Source of the DNA: UBA6107 sp964459385
GTDB taxonomy: Bacteria; Chloroflexota; Anaerolineae; Anaerolineales; Anaerolineaceae
Assembly (NCBI GenBank): GCA_964459385.1
Contig: CAYWLG010000006.1
Location: forward strand, 62,001 to 126,000
Reading direction: 5' to 3'
DNA: 64,000 nt
Below, piece by piece: positions 6,291-15,230 of the stretch. Made by a program: the position numbers and the translations under genes. The notes under the pieces were generated by a model. The model made no database searches, was not told the DNA's origin, and worked only from the letters and a program-made list of their open reading frames with translations. Positions within the stretch are counted from its first letter, which is position 1, and every line of letters starts with the position of its first letter.

Positions 6291-8204
6291 GTGGATTTGT
6301 GGATCAATGGTGTGACAAAAGTGCTGGTGACGATCAGTGAGATCCTGACGGCTGGGATCGCAGTGACGGCTTTCTCGCTTCTTTTGTATGCCCTCTCATT
6401 TAATCTGCGCAATCGTGTGGCGCGCTCATTCGCGCTCATTCTGGTCTGTGTGGTCATCGTCTTTTCGGCAGAAGCACTGGGCAGCACGGCCACAAACACG
6501 TTGGCAATCGATTATTGGCAGCACATTCAGTGGGTGGGCATCCTTTTCTTGCCGCCTGCTTATTTGCATTTTTCTGATGCACTGCTCGCCACCACCGGGC
6601 GCCCGTCCCGCTGGCGTCGGCGCTGGGCGGTGCGCATTGCCTATCTGATCTCTTTTGCCTTGCTTTGCCTGCTGCCGTTCGATCTATTTTTGGGCCCTGT
6701 TATAGTTGACCAGGCTCCGGTTCCTTATAATCAACCCACACTGCTCACGGAACTGTTCACGGTTTACTATATTGTGCTCATGTTCCTGTCATGGATCAAT
6801 TACATGCGGGCAGTGAAGCGCACGGTCACCGAAACCAGCCACCGTCGCATGGTCTATCTGGGCGTCAGCGCCATTGCCCCGGCATTGGGCTCTTTTCCGT
6901 TTTTGCTGTATAGCTCTTCGTTCGCCATTGACCAGGCACTGCTCTTCTGGCTGCTGTTGATTTTGGTGAACCTGGTGGTGGGCGGCCTGATCGTGGTCAT
7001 GGCTTATGCGGTGGCCTTCTTTGGCGTCTCGTGGCCTGATCGGGTGGTGAAAAGCCGCTTGATCAAATGGCTGCTGCGTGGGCCGGTCACAGCCAGCCTG
7101 GCTTTGGCGCTGGTGACCATCGTGCGGCGCGCAGGCGATATTTTGGGTGGTAACCCCTATACGGCACTGGTGCCCATCGTGATGGTAGTGACCATCTTGT
7201 TAAGCGAGTTTCTGATCACGCTTTTCTTCCCCAAGCTTGAACAGTGGTTGCTTTTTGGCAATGACCAGACGGAATTGTTGCAGTTGCGTTCGCTGGAAGA
7301 GCGCTTGATCACCCGCAGTGATCTGGGCCAGTTCCTTGAAATGGTGTTGGCGGCGATTTGTGATCAATTGCAGGCGCCCGGGGCTTACCTGGCCGCCAAG
7401 AATGCCGAAGACTTTGATCTCATCAGTCAGACGGGTAATTTGAAAGATCTGCCCGACCTGGAAGAACAGTTTCAAGATTATCTTGAAGAGAACCCCGGCC
7501 AAACGGAAATGAGCGTGTGGCAAAAGGATGTCATCTTTCCCTTGATCGATGGGGGAGAGGCCCCTGCCGTGGTGGGCTATCTGGGCATCCACAACATTGA
7601 CCATCAGTTGCTGCTGGAAGGCGAAGTGATGGCCTCGGTGAATTTGCTCCTGCACCGGGCAGCCATTGCTGTGCGTGATCGTGAGGTTCAAGAGCAGGTC
7701 TTTCGCACTCTGGAAAAGATGGATCCTCAGGTAGAGATGATCCAGCAACTGCGTGCGGCGGGCCGTTATGATCGTCAGGCAATGCTGGCCGAAGACAAAA
7801 CGTTTGAGAGCCGGGAAATGTCATCCTGGATCAAAGACGCCTTGACCCATTATTGGGGCGGCCCAAAGCTGACGGGGAATCCACTGCTGCAATTGAACAT
7901 CGTCCAGGCTGTGCTGACAGACCATGAGAACAACCCTGCCAATGCCCTGCGCAGCATTTTGAAAGAAGCGATCGAAAAGCTGAAACCCGAGGGCGAAAGG
8001 AAATACACTGGCGAGTGGATATTGTATAATATTCTTGACCTGAAATTCCTGGAGGGGAAAAAAGTTAGAGAAATAGCGATGCGTCTGGCGGTATCAGAGG
8101 CAGACCTTTATAGAAAGCAACGAGTCGCAATTGATGCAGTTGCGAATGAAATTGTGCATATGGAAGTAGAGTCGAAAGAACCACATAACGAAAAAGAGGT
8201 TTAA
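6291..8204 (+). CDS. Multi-pass membrane sensor protein with GAF-like domain and C-terminal helix-turn-helix-like region, no kinase domain
   Basis: 637 residues, GTG start. About nine hydrophobic segments fill residues 15-325; the first seven resemble the seven-helix sensor module found N-terminal in some histidine kinases. A GAF-like domain follows at roughly 340-470 (LITRSDLGQFLEMVLAAICDQL, ending in RAAIAVRDREVQEQVF). There is no histidine phosphoacceptor and no ATPase domain. The last 60 residues (KKVREIAMRLAVSEADLYRKQ) read like a small helix-turn-helix. This suggests a membrane-bound regulator or a sensor that signals without phosphotransfer. It is followed 26 bases later by the S1 protein. 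Confidence 0.6.
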   Translation: MDLWINGVTKVLVTISEILTAGIAVTAFSLLLYALSFNLRNRVARSFALILVCVVIVFSAEALGSTATNTLAIDYWQHIQWVGILFLPPAYLHFSDALLATTGRPSRWRRRWAVRIAYLISFALLCLLPFDLFLGPVIVDQAPVPYNQPTLLTELFTVYYIVLMFLSWINYMRAVKRTVTETSHRRMVYLGVSAIAPALGSFPFLLYSSSFAIDQALLFWLLLILVNLVVGGLIVVMAYAVAFFGVSWPDRVVKSRLIKWLLRGPVTASLALALVTIVRRAGDILGGNPYTALVPIVMVVTILLSEFLITLFFPKLEQWLLFGNDQTELLQLRSLEERLITRSDLGQFLEMVLAAICDQLQAPGAYLAAKNAEDFDLISQTGNLKDLPDLEEQFQDYLEENPGQTEMSVWQKDVIFPLIDGGEAPAVVGYLGIHNIDHQLLLEGEVMASVNLLLHRAAIAVRDREVQEQVFRTLEKMDPQVEMIQQLRAAGRYDRQAMLAEDKTFESREMSSWIKDALTHYWGGPKLTGNPLLQLNIVQAVLTDHENNPANALRSILKEAIEKLKPEGERKYTGEWILYNILDLKFLEGKKVREIAMRLAVSEADLYRKQRVAIDAVANEIVHMEVESKEPHNEKEV

Positions 8205-8230
8205 TTATCCGTATTGCACGGGAGGGGAAT

Positions 8231-9181
8231 ATGTCGAGTTTGTATAAGTACGACGAAGATGAACCTGGTATGCCAGAATTGGATGAAGGCTGGTGGAATT
8301 CAGTTTTATCGGATGAAAATGCATATTTACCCGAGGTCAAAACTGTAAATTGCAAGCCCTGCAATTCCAATGCAGAGGACGGGGTCGATTGGAGTTGCGT
8401 CCATAAACTTTTTGAGAATGACGAAGTCGTTCTCTTGAACGTTACCGGGTTCAACCGCGGCGGTCTGCTGGTGGAAGGTGAGGGCATCAAGGGCTTTGTG
8501 CCCATCTCCCATCTGGTGGACGCGCCTGCCAACAACCCCGGTGAAGAAGAGCGTCATGCTTTTCTTGAATCTTACACCGGAAAATCACTTTATCTGAAAG
8601 TGATCGAGTGCGAACCTTCCAGCGAGCGCGTGGTCTTGTCTGAGCGCGCCGCACAGGCAGGGCAGGGCAAACGAAAGCAGCTTTTCGAATCCTTGAAGCC
8701 CGGCCTGGTCGCTTGCGGCATCATCACAAACGTGACCGAGTTTGGCGCCTTTGTCGATCTGGGCGGGGTGGAAGGCTTGATCCATGTCTCTGAGATCTCC
8801 TGGGGACGCGTAGACAAACCCACCGAAGTGCTCAAGATCGGCCAGAGTGTTAAAGTGATCATCTTGCAGGTGAATGAAGAGAATTCGCGCATCGCTTTGA
8901 GCATTAAGCGCCTCACCCCTAACCCGTGGGAAGAAGTGCAGCGCAATTATCAGCCGGGCGATGTGGTGAACGCCTCCATCACCACGATCATGAAATTCGG
9001 TGCATTTGCCAGGCTGGAAGAGGGGATCGAGGGGTTGATCCATATTTCTTCACTGCCTGAACCGGTCGAAGCGGGCGAATTGTCGCACATTTTTAAGCCT
9101 GGCCAAAACGTGCAGGTCAGAATCTTGCATGTAGACGCTGAAAAACGACGTTTGGGGCTGGGATTGGTATCTATTGAATGA
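8231..9181 (+). CDS. S1 RNA-binding domain protein (ribosomal protein S1-like)
   Basis: 316 residues. Three S1 (OB-fold) domains: a divergent one at about 58-125 and two canonical ones at about 155-222 (GIITNVTEFGAFVDLGGVEG) and 240-312 (ASITTIMKFGAFARLEEGIE). The first ~50 residues are acidic, Trp-rich and not typical of S1. Proteins with three S1 repeats act as short ribosomal S1 homologues or general RNA chaperones in non-enterobacterial lineages. GGAGGGG gives a strong ribosome site. Its stop overlaps the ftsK ATG by four bases, so the two are coupled. Confidence 0.8.
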   Translation: MSSLYKYDEDEPGMPELDEGWWNSVLSDENAYLPEVKTVNCKPCNSNAEDGVDWSCVHKLFENDEVVLLNVTGFNRGGLLVEGEGIKGFVPISHLVDAPANNPGEEERHAFLESYTGKSLYLKVIECEPSSERVVLSERAAQAGQGKRKQLFESLKPGLVACGIITNVTEFGAFVDLGGVEGLIHVSEISWGRVDKPTEVLKIGQSVKVIILQVNEENSRIALSIKRLTPNPWEEVQRNYQPGDVVNASITTIMKFGAFARLEEGIEGLIHISSLPEPVEAGELSHIFKPGQNVQVRILHVDAEKRRLGLGLVSIE

Positions 9182-11328
9182 ACATGTTCAAAAAAGACTC
9201 CAACGCTGAGCCGATTTTTACAGAAGATGCTCAGGGCGGATTAAAGCCGACCTTTCAAGACAGGACGGGTGATTTTTTTCATCAGATCCGTCGTTTTGGC
9301 TGGGACCTGCTCGGCACGTTTTTAATTCTGCTGGCTTTGCTCTCTCTGCTGGGGTTTGCAGGGGTCTCAAAAGGAACCCTGCTCAATTCCTGGGTTTGGG
9401 TGCTCAAGCATAATTTCGGCTGGGGCAGCATCCCATTTGTGCTATCACTGATCGGGCTGGCTGTTCTCTGTTTCAGACACCGTGCCGGAAAGCAAAATCA
9501 ATTCACGCTTGGAAGAGTGGTCGCGCTGGAAGGCGCATTTTTCAGTTTTTTGCCTTTATTAAGCCTCTTCAACGGCGGGTCATTCACCCGTGCTGAAGCT
9601 GGCTTTGATGGTGGCATTCTCGGCTGGGGACTGGCCAATATTCTCTGGCCGGCACTGCCCTCTTTTGTTGCTGCTTTTATTTTCACGGTTATTTTCCTGA
9701 TCTTGTTGATCATTGGCCTGGGGCTGCTGCGACCCCTTTATCGGTTTCTGCTCAAGTGGGCAGATTCTGCCGAGGCGGAAGTTTCCCACCCAACACCGGT
9801 GAACCGTGCCGAGCAATTGCGCAGTGAAGCTGTGCAGCGCGCCCCCGATATTGACCAACACACTCCGCAGTGGCGCGATGATCGCCTGCCACCATTGAAC
9901 CTGCTGCTCGCCGACACGGGTTGGGTGCCAGACGAGACACAGATCCGTGCCAATGCCAAAACCATCGAAAGAACCCTGGCTGAGTTCAACATCCCGGCCA
10001 GGGTCATCGGTTATCGGGTGGGTCCAACAGTGACCCAGTATGCCCTTGAACCCGGATATATCGAAAAGGTCGGCAGCGATGGCGAGGTGGTGCGGCAAAA
10101 GGTGAGGGTTGCGCAAATTTCTTCACTGAACCGTGATCTGGCCCTCAGGCTTTCTGCCTCACGCCTGCGCATCGAAACACCGGTGCCGGGTCGTTCTTAC
10201 GTCGGCATTGAAGTCCCTAATTCGTCCAGTTCGATGGTGCGGCTGCGCGGAGTTCTTGAATCGCAGGAGTTTCGTAAGCTGAACTCTCCGCTGGCGCTTG
10301 GTCTGGGCCGCAATGTCTCTGGCGACCCGGTGGTAGCCGATCTGGCCAGGATGCCCCATTTGCTCATTGCCGGCACCACCAACTCGGGCAAATCGGTGTG
10401 TATTACGGCCATTACGGCCTGTCTGGTGATGAACAACACGCCCAACGACCTCAAACTGGTGATGCTTGACCCCAAGATGGTGGAATTGGTGCGCTACAAC
10501 GGCATTCCTCATTTACTTGGCAAAGTGGAAACCGAAATTGACCGCATGCTGGCCGTGCTGCGCTGGGCACTGGTAGAGATGGATAGCCGCTATCGCCTGC
10601 TTGAAATGGCCCATTCGCGCGACCTGATCGATTTCAACCGCAAGATGCGCCAGAAGAAACAGCCCACCTTACCTAATATCGTCATCATGATCGACGAATT
10701 GGCCGATCTGATGATGAGCGCGCCCGAACAGACCGAGCACAGTCTCATCCGTTTGGCACAGATGGCCCGGGCAACGGGCATCCATTTGGTGGTGGCTACG
10801 CAGCGTCCGAGCACGGACGTGGTCACCGGCTTGATCAAAGCCAACTTCCCGGCCCGAATTTCATTTCTGGTGGCCTCGTCGGTTGATTCCCGCGTGGTGC
10901 TCGATATGGGTGGCGCCGAATCCTTGCTGGGCAAGGGCGACATGCTGCTGCTCGATCCACAAAAAGGCAACTTGCAGCGCGCTCAAGGGGTGATGGTAAG
11001 CGACAGAGAGATCGAAAAGGTGCTGACCCATTGGCAGAAAATGAGCCAGAACGAAAGCAGCGAAGCTCCCTGGGAGGAGATGGTCGAAGAACCCAAAGGA
11101 GAACGCGAAGACGAGTTGATCGACCAGGCCATTGCGGTGGTGCGCGCCGCCGGTAAGGCCAGCACCTCGCTGCTGCAGCGCCGCTTGCGTATTGGCTTTC
11201 CGCGTGCCGCCAGTTTGATCGATGAACTGGAAGAGCGCGGAATCGTTGGCCCGTCTGTGGGCAGCGGCAAAGATCGTGAAGTGCTGATTGACCCCGAAGA
11301 AGACGAATCAGGGTCGGACGATTATTAG
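9178..11328 (+). CDS. ftsK: FtsK/SpoIIIE-type DNA translocase
   Basis: 716 residues. Hexameric ATP-driven pump that moves chromosomal DNA through the closing septum. Four membrane helices at about 40-190 form the septal anchor; the linker is short compared with enterobacterial FtsK. The motor has Walker A GTTNSGKS (about 399-406; Asn replaces the usual Gly) and Walker B IVIMIDELADLMM. The C-terminal gamma winged helix is present (QAIAVVRAAGKASTSLLQRR and FPRAASLIDELEERGIVG), which reads KOPS-like polar sequences. Start ATG at 9178 overlaps the previous stop; a second ATG lies at 9184. Confidence 0.93.
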   Translation: MNMFKKDSNAEPIFTEDAQGGLKPTFQDRTGDFFHQIRRFGWDLLGTFLILLALLSLLGFAGVSKGTLLNSWVWVLKHNFGWGSIPFVLSLIGLAVLCFRHRAGKQNQFTLGRVVALEGAFFSFLPLLSLFNGGSFTRAEAGFDGGILGWGLANILWPALPSFVAAFIFTVIFLILLIIGLGLLRPLYRFLLKWADSAEAEVSHPTPVNRAEQLRSEAVQRAPDIDQHTPQWRDDRLPPLNLLLADTGWVPDETQIRANAKTIERTLAEFNIPARVIGYRVGPTVTQYALEPGYIEKVGSDGEVVRQKVRVAQISSLNRDLALRLSASRLRIETPVPGRSYVGIEVPNSSSSMVRLRGVLESQEFRKLNSPLALGLGRNVSGDPVVADLARMPHLLIAGTTNSGKSVCITAITACLVMNNTPNDLKLVMLDPKMVELVRYNGIPHLLGKVETEIDRMLAVLRWALVEMDSRYRLLEMAHSRDLIDFNRKMRQKKQPTLPNIVIMIDELADLMMSAPEQTEHSLIRLAQMARATGIHLVVATQRPSTDVVTGLIKANFPARISFLVASSVDSRVVLDMGGAESLLGKGDMLLLDPQKGNLQRAQGVMVSDREIEKVLTHWQKMSQNESSEAPWEEMVEEPKGEREDELIDQAIAVVRAAGKASTSLLQRRLRIGFPRAASLIDELEERGIVGPSVGSGKDREVLIDPEEDESGSDDY

Positions 11329-11336
11329 AAGGCCAC

Positions 11337-11365
11337 TTGACAATGACCTTCGGCAAGGTTAGTAT
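11337..11365 (+). promoter_or_regulatory. Promoter upstream of the CDP-alcohol phosphatidyltransferase
   Basis: TTGACA (11337-11342), 17-base spacer, TAGTAT (11360-11365). The -35 is consensus, the -10 matches four of six. It lies just after ftsK. Confidence 0.6.
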
Positions 11366-11398
11366 AGAAACTTATTAACCGCTGAGGCAGGAATTCTA

Positions 11399-12019
11399 AT
11401 GGTCAATTCAGAAAGTGAAAACGAAAAAACCGGCTGGTCGTTCGAAATGTTCTTGCGTAAGACCTTTAAAGGCATTCTGGACGCGATTGCCGGCTTTTTC
11501 TTAAAACTTGGTTTTACCCCGAATATGATCACGCTTTCTGGGCTGTTATTGAGCGCCGGAGTGGCCGTGTTGATCGGTTTTGGGCACATCACCTGGGCGG
11601 GTATCTTAATGGTGGTTGCTGCCCCTATGGACGCCCTCGATGGCGCAATGGCACGCTTAAAAGACAATGTCACCACCTTTGGGGCTTTTCTCGACTCGGT
11701 GGTAGACCGTTTTTCTGAGTTGATCGTGCTGGGTGGTCTGTTATTTTATTACATGCAGGCGCAGAACAGCCTGGCCTGTCTGCTGGTTTTCATTGCCGCC
11801 GGCGGGTCTGTGATGGTTTCTTACACCAAGGCGCGGGCAGAATCACTTGGGTACAATGCCAAAGTGGGCATCATGACGCGGGTGGAACGCATGATCGTGC
11901 TCGCCATCTGTCTACTCTTTAATATTCCCATTGTTGCAATGTGGATTTTGGCAGTGCTTACCCTCTTCACAGCCGTGCAGCGGATCATATTTGTTAAAAA
12001 GCAGGCTGACGCTCAATAA
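11399..12019 (+). CDS. CDP-alcohol phosphatidyltransferase family protein
   Basis: 206 residues with six predicted membrane helices. Transfers a phosphatidyl group from a CDP-alcohol to an alcohol acceptor in phospholipid synthesis. The family signature is complete: DALDGAMAR, eight residues on a Gly, then GAFLDSVVDRFSE, giving the D-x2-D-G-x2-A-R-x8-G-x3-D-x3-D pattern that binds the metal and CDP. The acceptor (glycerol phosphate, inositol phosphate or other) cannot be told. The N-terminal 25 residues are charged and cytoplasmic. It is followed 30 bases later by lgt, also a lipid-modifying enzyme. Confidence 0.85.
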   Translation: MVNSESENEKTGWSFEMFLRKTFKGILDAIAGFFLKLGFTPNMITLSGLLLSAGVAVLIGFGHITWAGILMVVAAPMDALDGAMARLKDNVTTFGAFLDSVVDRFSELIVLGGLLFYYMQAQNSLACLLVFIAAGGSVMVSYTKARAESLGYNAKVGIMTRVERMIVLAICLLFNIPIVAMWILAVLTLFTAVQRIIFVKKQADAQ

Positions 12020-12049
12020 TTACTGGAAGATGCGAAAGGAAAAATCAAC

Positions 12050-12862
12050 ATGTCTACTGGTTTTACAATTTTTGGCTTGACTGTGCATTATTACGGCGTC
12101 ATCATCATGTTTGGCGCCGTGTTGGCTGCTTTTTTGGCGGTACGCGAGGCGAAATTCCGCAACGAAGATGGTGAGACCATCTGGGATATCCTGCCCTGGA
12201 TCCTGATCTTTGGCATCATTGGCGCGCGTCTCTGGCACATCTTTACTCCGCCGGCCTCCATGCTGATCAATGGGCAAAACCCTTATTTCATTCACCCACT
12301 CGATATGTTCAAGATCTGGAACGGCGGTCTGGGCATCCCCGGCGCGGTCATGGCCGGTGCGCTGACCCTTTACGTTTACTGCCGCATAAAGAAGATCAGC
12401 TTCCTCACCTGGGTGGATATCATCGCCCCCGGTCTGGCACTGGCTCAGGCGATCGGGCGCTGGGGCAATTTCGTCAACCAGGAAGTCTATGGGCTGCCTT
12501 CTACTTTGCCCTGGGCCATCTACATTGACCCGGCCCACCGCCTGCCCGGCTTTGAGAACATTGCCACTTACCATCCCACTTTTCTTTATGAATCGCTGTG
12601 GAATTTGATCAATATGGGTGTTTTGCTCTTACTGAGTCACAAATTCTCGCAAAAGCTCAAATCGGGAGATATTTTCCTGGTCTACCTCATCATCTATTCC
12701 GCCGGCCGCTTTGCGCTTGAATTCGTGCGCATTGACTATTCCCCCATCGCCGGGCTGAACATCAACCAAACCCTGATGGGTGTTGTCTTTGTCCTTTCGC
12801 TGCTGGGGTTGATTCTGAGGCACGTGCTCAAGAAACCCGAAAAGGTTTCATCGGCTGAATAA
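12050..12862 (+). CDS. lgt: Prolipoprotein diacylglyceryl transferase
   Basis: 270 residues, seven membrane helices. Transfers diacylglycerol from phosphatidylglycerol to the lipobox Cys of prolipoproteins, the first step of lipoprotein maturation (LspA at 1555 acts next). The signature GRWGNFVNQEVYG is present, with the essential Arg and Asn. The early YYGVIIMFGAVL and the later LYESLWNL and GRFALEFVRID are the other conserved parts. AAAGGA precedes the ATG at a normal distance. Confidence 0.93.
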   Translation: MSTGFTIFGLTVHYYGVIIMFGAVLAAFLAVREAKFRNEDGETIWDILPWILIFGIIGARLWHIFTPPASMLINGQNPYFIHPLDMFKIWNGGLGIPGAVMAGALTLYVYCRIKKISFLTWVDIIAPGLALAQAIGRWGNFVNQEVYGLPSTLPWAIYIDPAHRLPGFENIATYHPTFLYESLWNLINMGVLLLLSHKFSQKLKSGDIFLVYLIIYSAGRFALEFVRIDYSPIAGLNINQTLMGVVFVLSLLGLILRHVLKKPEKVSSAE

Positions 12863-12888
12863 GCTTTTACAAGATTTTCTTTTCAAAG

Positions 12889-12919
12889 TCTCCCTGCGTA
12901 TAATAAAGGGAGATTTTTT
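12889..12919 (+). terminator. Terminator-like hairpin after lgt with an embedded TATAAT
   Basis: A 7-pair stem TCTCCCT (12889-12895)/AGGGAGA (12907-12913) followed by six T. The loop contains a perfect TATAAT (12899-12904), 31 bases before the next start codon. The same segment may terminate lgt and start the hydrolase transcript. Confidence 0.55.
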
Positions 12920-12934
12920 GTTATCGGAGGAACT

Positions 12935-13684
12935 ATGGAGCACACCATTATTCTGGGATCCGCCTTCGCGATTGCCAACGCCCATCAAGAAAATGCCCAT
13001 TTGTTATTCAAATCGAGTGACCGGATCGTGCTGGTCGATTGCGGCAACAACCCGGTTGGCAAGCTCGAAAAAGCCGGCATTCATATCAACGATGTCACCG
13101 ACCTGGTGTTGACCCACGCCCACGCCGATCACATGGGGGCGCTGCCCCTGCTGCTGATGGATATGTGGTTGCGCAAACGCACGCGTCCACTGCACATCTA
13201 TGGTTTGCCGGTCACCCTGGAAAAGGCCAATGCCCTGTTGGATGTGTTTGCCTGGAAGAAGTGGGCAGGCATGTTCGAGGTTGAATTTGTGCCGGTGAGC
13301 GAAACAGAAGTGCAGCCCATCATCGACACCTTGATGATCAAGCTCTCTACCGGCCCGGTGGTACATTTGATTCCTACCGTGGGCGTGCGGGCTGAATTTA
13401 AAGACATTGGCGAAACTGTGACCTATTCGTGCGATGGAGAGCCCAGCACCGGGTTGGATGCATTGGCTACCGGTTCGGATATCTTGATCCAGGAGGCGGC
13501 TGGCCCTGGCAAAGGGCATACCTCCCCGCAAGAAGCCGGGCAAGTGGCGACGCGCGCCGGAGCAAAGAAACTGGTGCTCATGCATTATGATCTGGCACGT
13601 GATGAAGCCGAAATGCTCAGTGAGGTGCGGGCAATGTTTAATGGAGATGTGGTCAGGGCGCAGGATCTGATGATCTTGGATTGA
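12935..13684 (+). CDS. Metallo-beta-lactamase-fold hydrolase
   Basis: 249 residues. The zinc-binding motif THAHADHMG is at about 61-69. Further ligands fit a C-terminal GHTSPQEAGQVA and LVLMHYD. The layout is that of the RNase Z/ElaC-like branch, including a His near the end, but the long exosite arm of true RNase Z is not seen. The substrate is unknown: a tRNA 3' end, phosphodiester or other hydrolysable bond are possible. GGAGG precedes the ATG. It is convergent with the HNH gene. Confidence 0.75.
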   Translation: MEHTIILGSAFAIANAHQENAHLLFKSSDRIVLVDCGNNPVGKLEKAGIHINDVTDLVLTHAHADHMGALPLLLMDMWLRKRTRPLHIYGLPVTLEKANALLDVFAWKKWAGMFEVEFVPVSETEVQPIIDTLMIKLSTGPVVHLIPTVGVRAEFKDIGETVTYSCDGEPSTGLDALATGSDILIQEAAGPGKGHTSPQEAGQVATRAGAKKLVLMHYDLARDEAEMLSEVRAMFNGDVVRAQDLMILD

Positions 13685-13692
13685 AACGCAGC

Positions 13693-14196
13693 TTACCAAC
13701 CGGAAAGGAACTGCTCCCATTCACGGTTGGCGTCGAGCTGGCGGGCAAAAACATAGCGGGCTGACATGGAAGGCATTTTTGGGGGGTGAAGCAGGCTCAT
13801 GCCGGTGTCTTTCAGCAGCCGTCCGCCTTTGCGGTGGTTGCAGGAAGGGCAGGCGGCCACCAGATTCGTCCATTCGTGTTTGCCGCCCAGAGAGCGCGGA
13901 ATGACATGATCGATGGTCAGCGTGGTGGTGGTTTTGCCGCAATACTGGCAGGTATAGTGATCGCGGCGATAAATTTCTCGCCGCGACAGGGGCACCTCAG
14001 GGCGGGGTGCAGAGACCATGTTTTGCAGTCGTATTATCGATGGGATGGGATAGGTGGTGCGGGCGGTATGTAAAACGCCTCTTCCATTGAGGACCAGAGA
14101 GGCTTTATCGGTGAGCATCAAACCAAGCGCGCGCTGGATATTGCAGACGTTGATCGGCTCGAAGTTGGCGTTCAAAACCAGGACCGCTTCATCCAT
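13693..14196 (-). CDS. HNH endonuclease family protein
   Basis: 167 residues from the ATG at 14196. The HNH nuclease core shows CQYCGKTTTTLTIDHVIPRS, GGKHEWTNLVAACPSCNHRK: two zinc-binding CxxC pairs, the catalytic DH and the Asn. The N-terminal half (LVLNANFEPINVCN, ALGLML) is the conserved companion domain of this chromosomal HNH family found widely in free-living bacteria, whose role is unknown. A perfect TATAAT at 14213-14208 lies 11 bases before this ATG (two bases before an in-frame TTG at 14205), so the mRNA probably has almost no leader. It is divergent from the epimerase. Confidence 0.8.
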   Translation of the reverse strand: MDEAVLVLNANFEPINVCNIQRALGLMLTDKASLVLNGRGVLHTARTTYPIPSIIRLQNMVSAPRPEVPLSRREIYRRDHYTCQYCGKTTTTLTIDHVIPRSLGGKHEWTNLVAACPSCNHRKGGRLLKDTGMSLLHPPKMPSMSARYVFARQLDANREWEQFLSGW

Positions 14197-14207
14197 AATA
14201 TTCAAAA

Positions 14208-14213
14208 ATTATA
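14208..14213 (-). promoter_or_regulatory. -10 box of a near-leaderless HNH transcript
   Basis: Perfect TATAAT on the minus strand. The predicted start is about 14201, five bases before the ATG. No convincing -35. Confidence 0.45.
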
Positions 14214-14253
14214 GCACGGGTTTATTATCGTTCGTTTAACGGCTCGGAGGAAA

Positions 14254-15159
14254 ATGATGCGAATAACCATTTTTGGCGGTAGTGGATTAATCGGGCAGGC
14301 GCTGGCAGGCGAGTTGATCGCTCACGGGCACACCGTCACCATACTCTCGCGCCGGCTGCACGTGGCCGTGGCAGGGGAGGTGATCCTCTGGCAGCAGTGG
14401 GATGGCTTGGATTCGGTGCGATTACAAGAGCTGCTCAATGGGCAAGAAGCCATCGTCAATTTGGCCGGTGAGAGCATCGGCAAAGGTCGCTGGACGCGGC
14501 AGCGCAAAGAAGTTTTGCTGCAAAGCCGCCTGCGGCCCACTCAGGCGATCGTTGAGGCACTCAGTGCCATGCCAGAACGTCCCGCACTGTTAGTGCAGGC
14601 GAGCGCCATTGGCTACTATGGCGGCGGCGAGGCGATCAGGGACGAGACGTCTGAACCCGGTACAGATTTTTTGAGCCAGTTGGCTGTGCAGTGGGAGGCT
14701 GCTTCTCAGCCCGTCGAAGCCCTGGGCGTCAGGCGGGTGATCGTGCGCACGGGCATCGTCCTTTCAAAAGCGGGCGGGGTGCTGGGCCAGTTAACCCTAC
14801 CCTTCAAGTTGTTTGTGGGCGGGCCGATCGGTTCAGGCGCACAGTGGCTTTCCTGGATTCACATGGAGGATGAAGTGCGCGCCATTCGCACCCTGCTTGA
14901 AGGTAAGGCCAGTCAGGGTGTCTACAACCTGACCGCCCCGCAGGCCGTGACCAATGCCCAAATGGGCAGGGCGCTGGCAAAGCGGCTGCACCGGCCTTAC
15001 TGGCTGCCGGTGCCGGGGTTCGTGCTGCGCCTCGCTCTGGGCGAGATGAGTCAACTGGTATTGGAAGGGCAGCGGGTAGCTCCTTCACGGCTGCTTAAAG
15101 TGCCTTTTGAATTTAAATTCCCTACGCTTGATGTCGCTTTGAAAGACCTGCTCTCTTAA
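14254..15159 (+). CDS. TIGR01777-type NAD(P)-dependent epimerase/dehydratase-like protein
   Basis: 301 residues. Extended short-chain dehydrogenase with the N-terminal GGSGLIGQALAGELIAHGH cofactor loop, NLAGESIGKGRW, SAIGYYGG (active-site Tyr region) and a C-terminal LRLALGEMSQLVLEGQRVAP. These mark the TIGR01777 family (E. coli YfcH relatives). The enzymatic reaction is not established for the family. CGGAGG precedes the start; two ATG codons in tandem (14254, 14257) are both possible. Confidence 0.85.
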   Translation: MMRITIFGGSGLIGQALAGELIAHGHTVTILSRRLHVAVAGEVILWQQWDGLDSVRLQELLNGQEAIVNLAGESIGKGRWTRQRKEVLLQSRLRPTQAIVEALSAMPERPALLVQASAIGYYGGGEAIRDETSEPGTDFLSQLAVQWEAASQPVEALGVRRVIVRTGIVLSKAGGVLGQLTLPFKLFVGGPIGSGAQWLSWIHMEDEVRAIRTLLEGKASQGVYNLTAPQAVTNAQMGRALAKRLHRPYWLPVPGFVLRLALGEMSQLVLEGQRVAPSRLLKVPFEFKFPTLDVALKDLLS

Positions 15160-15230
15160 AAAGCAAAGCATCCGCGCAAAGGGTTGGTATAATCGTATTT
15201 TGTAATTAAATCACGCCAAAGGAGGCCGCT

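Noticed and set aside
15160..15230. T-box riboswitch before tyrS
   Set aside because: The gap is only 71 bases and shows no specifier or antiterminator.
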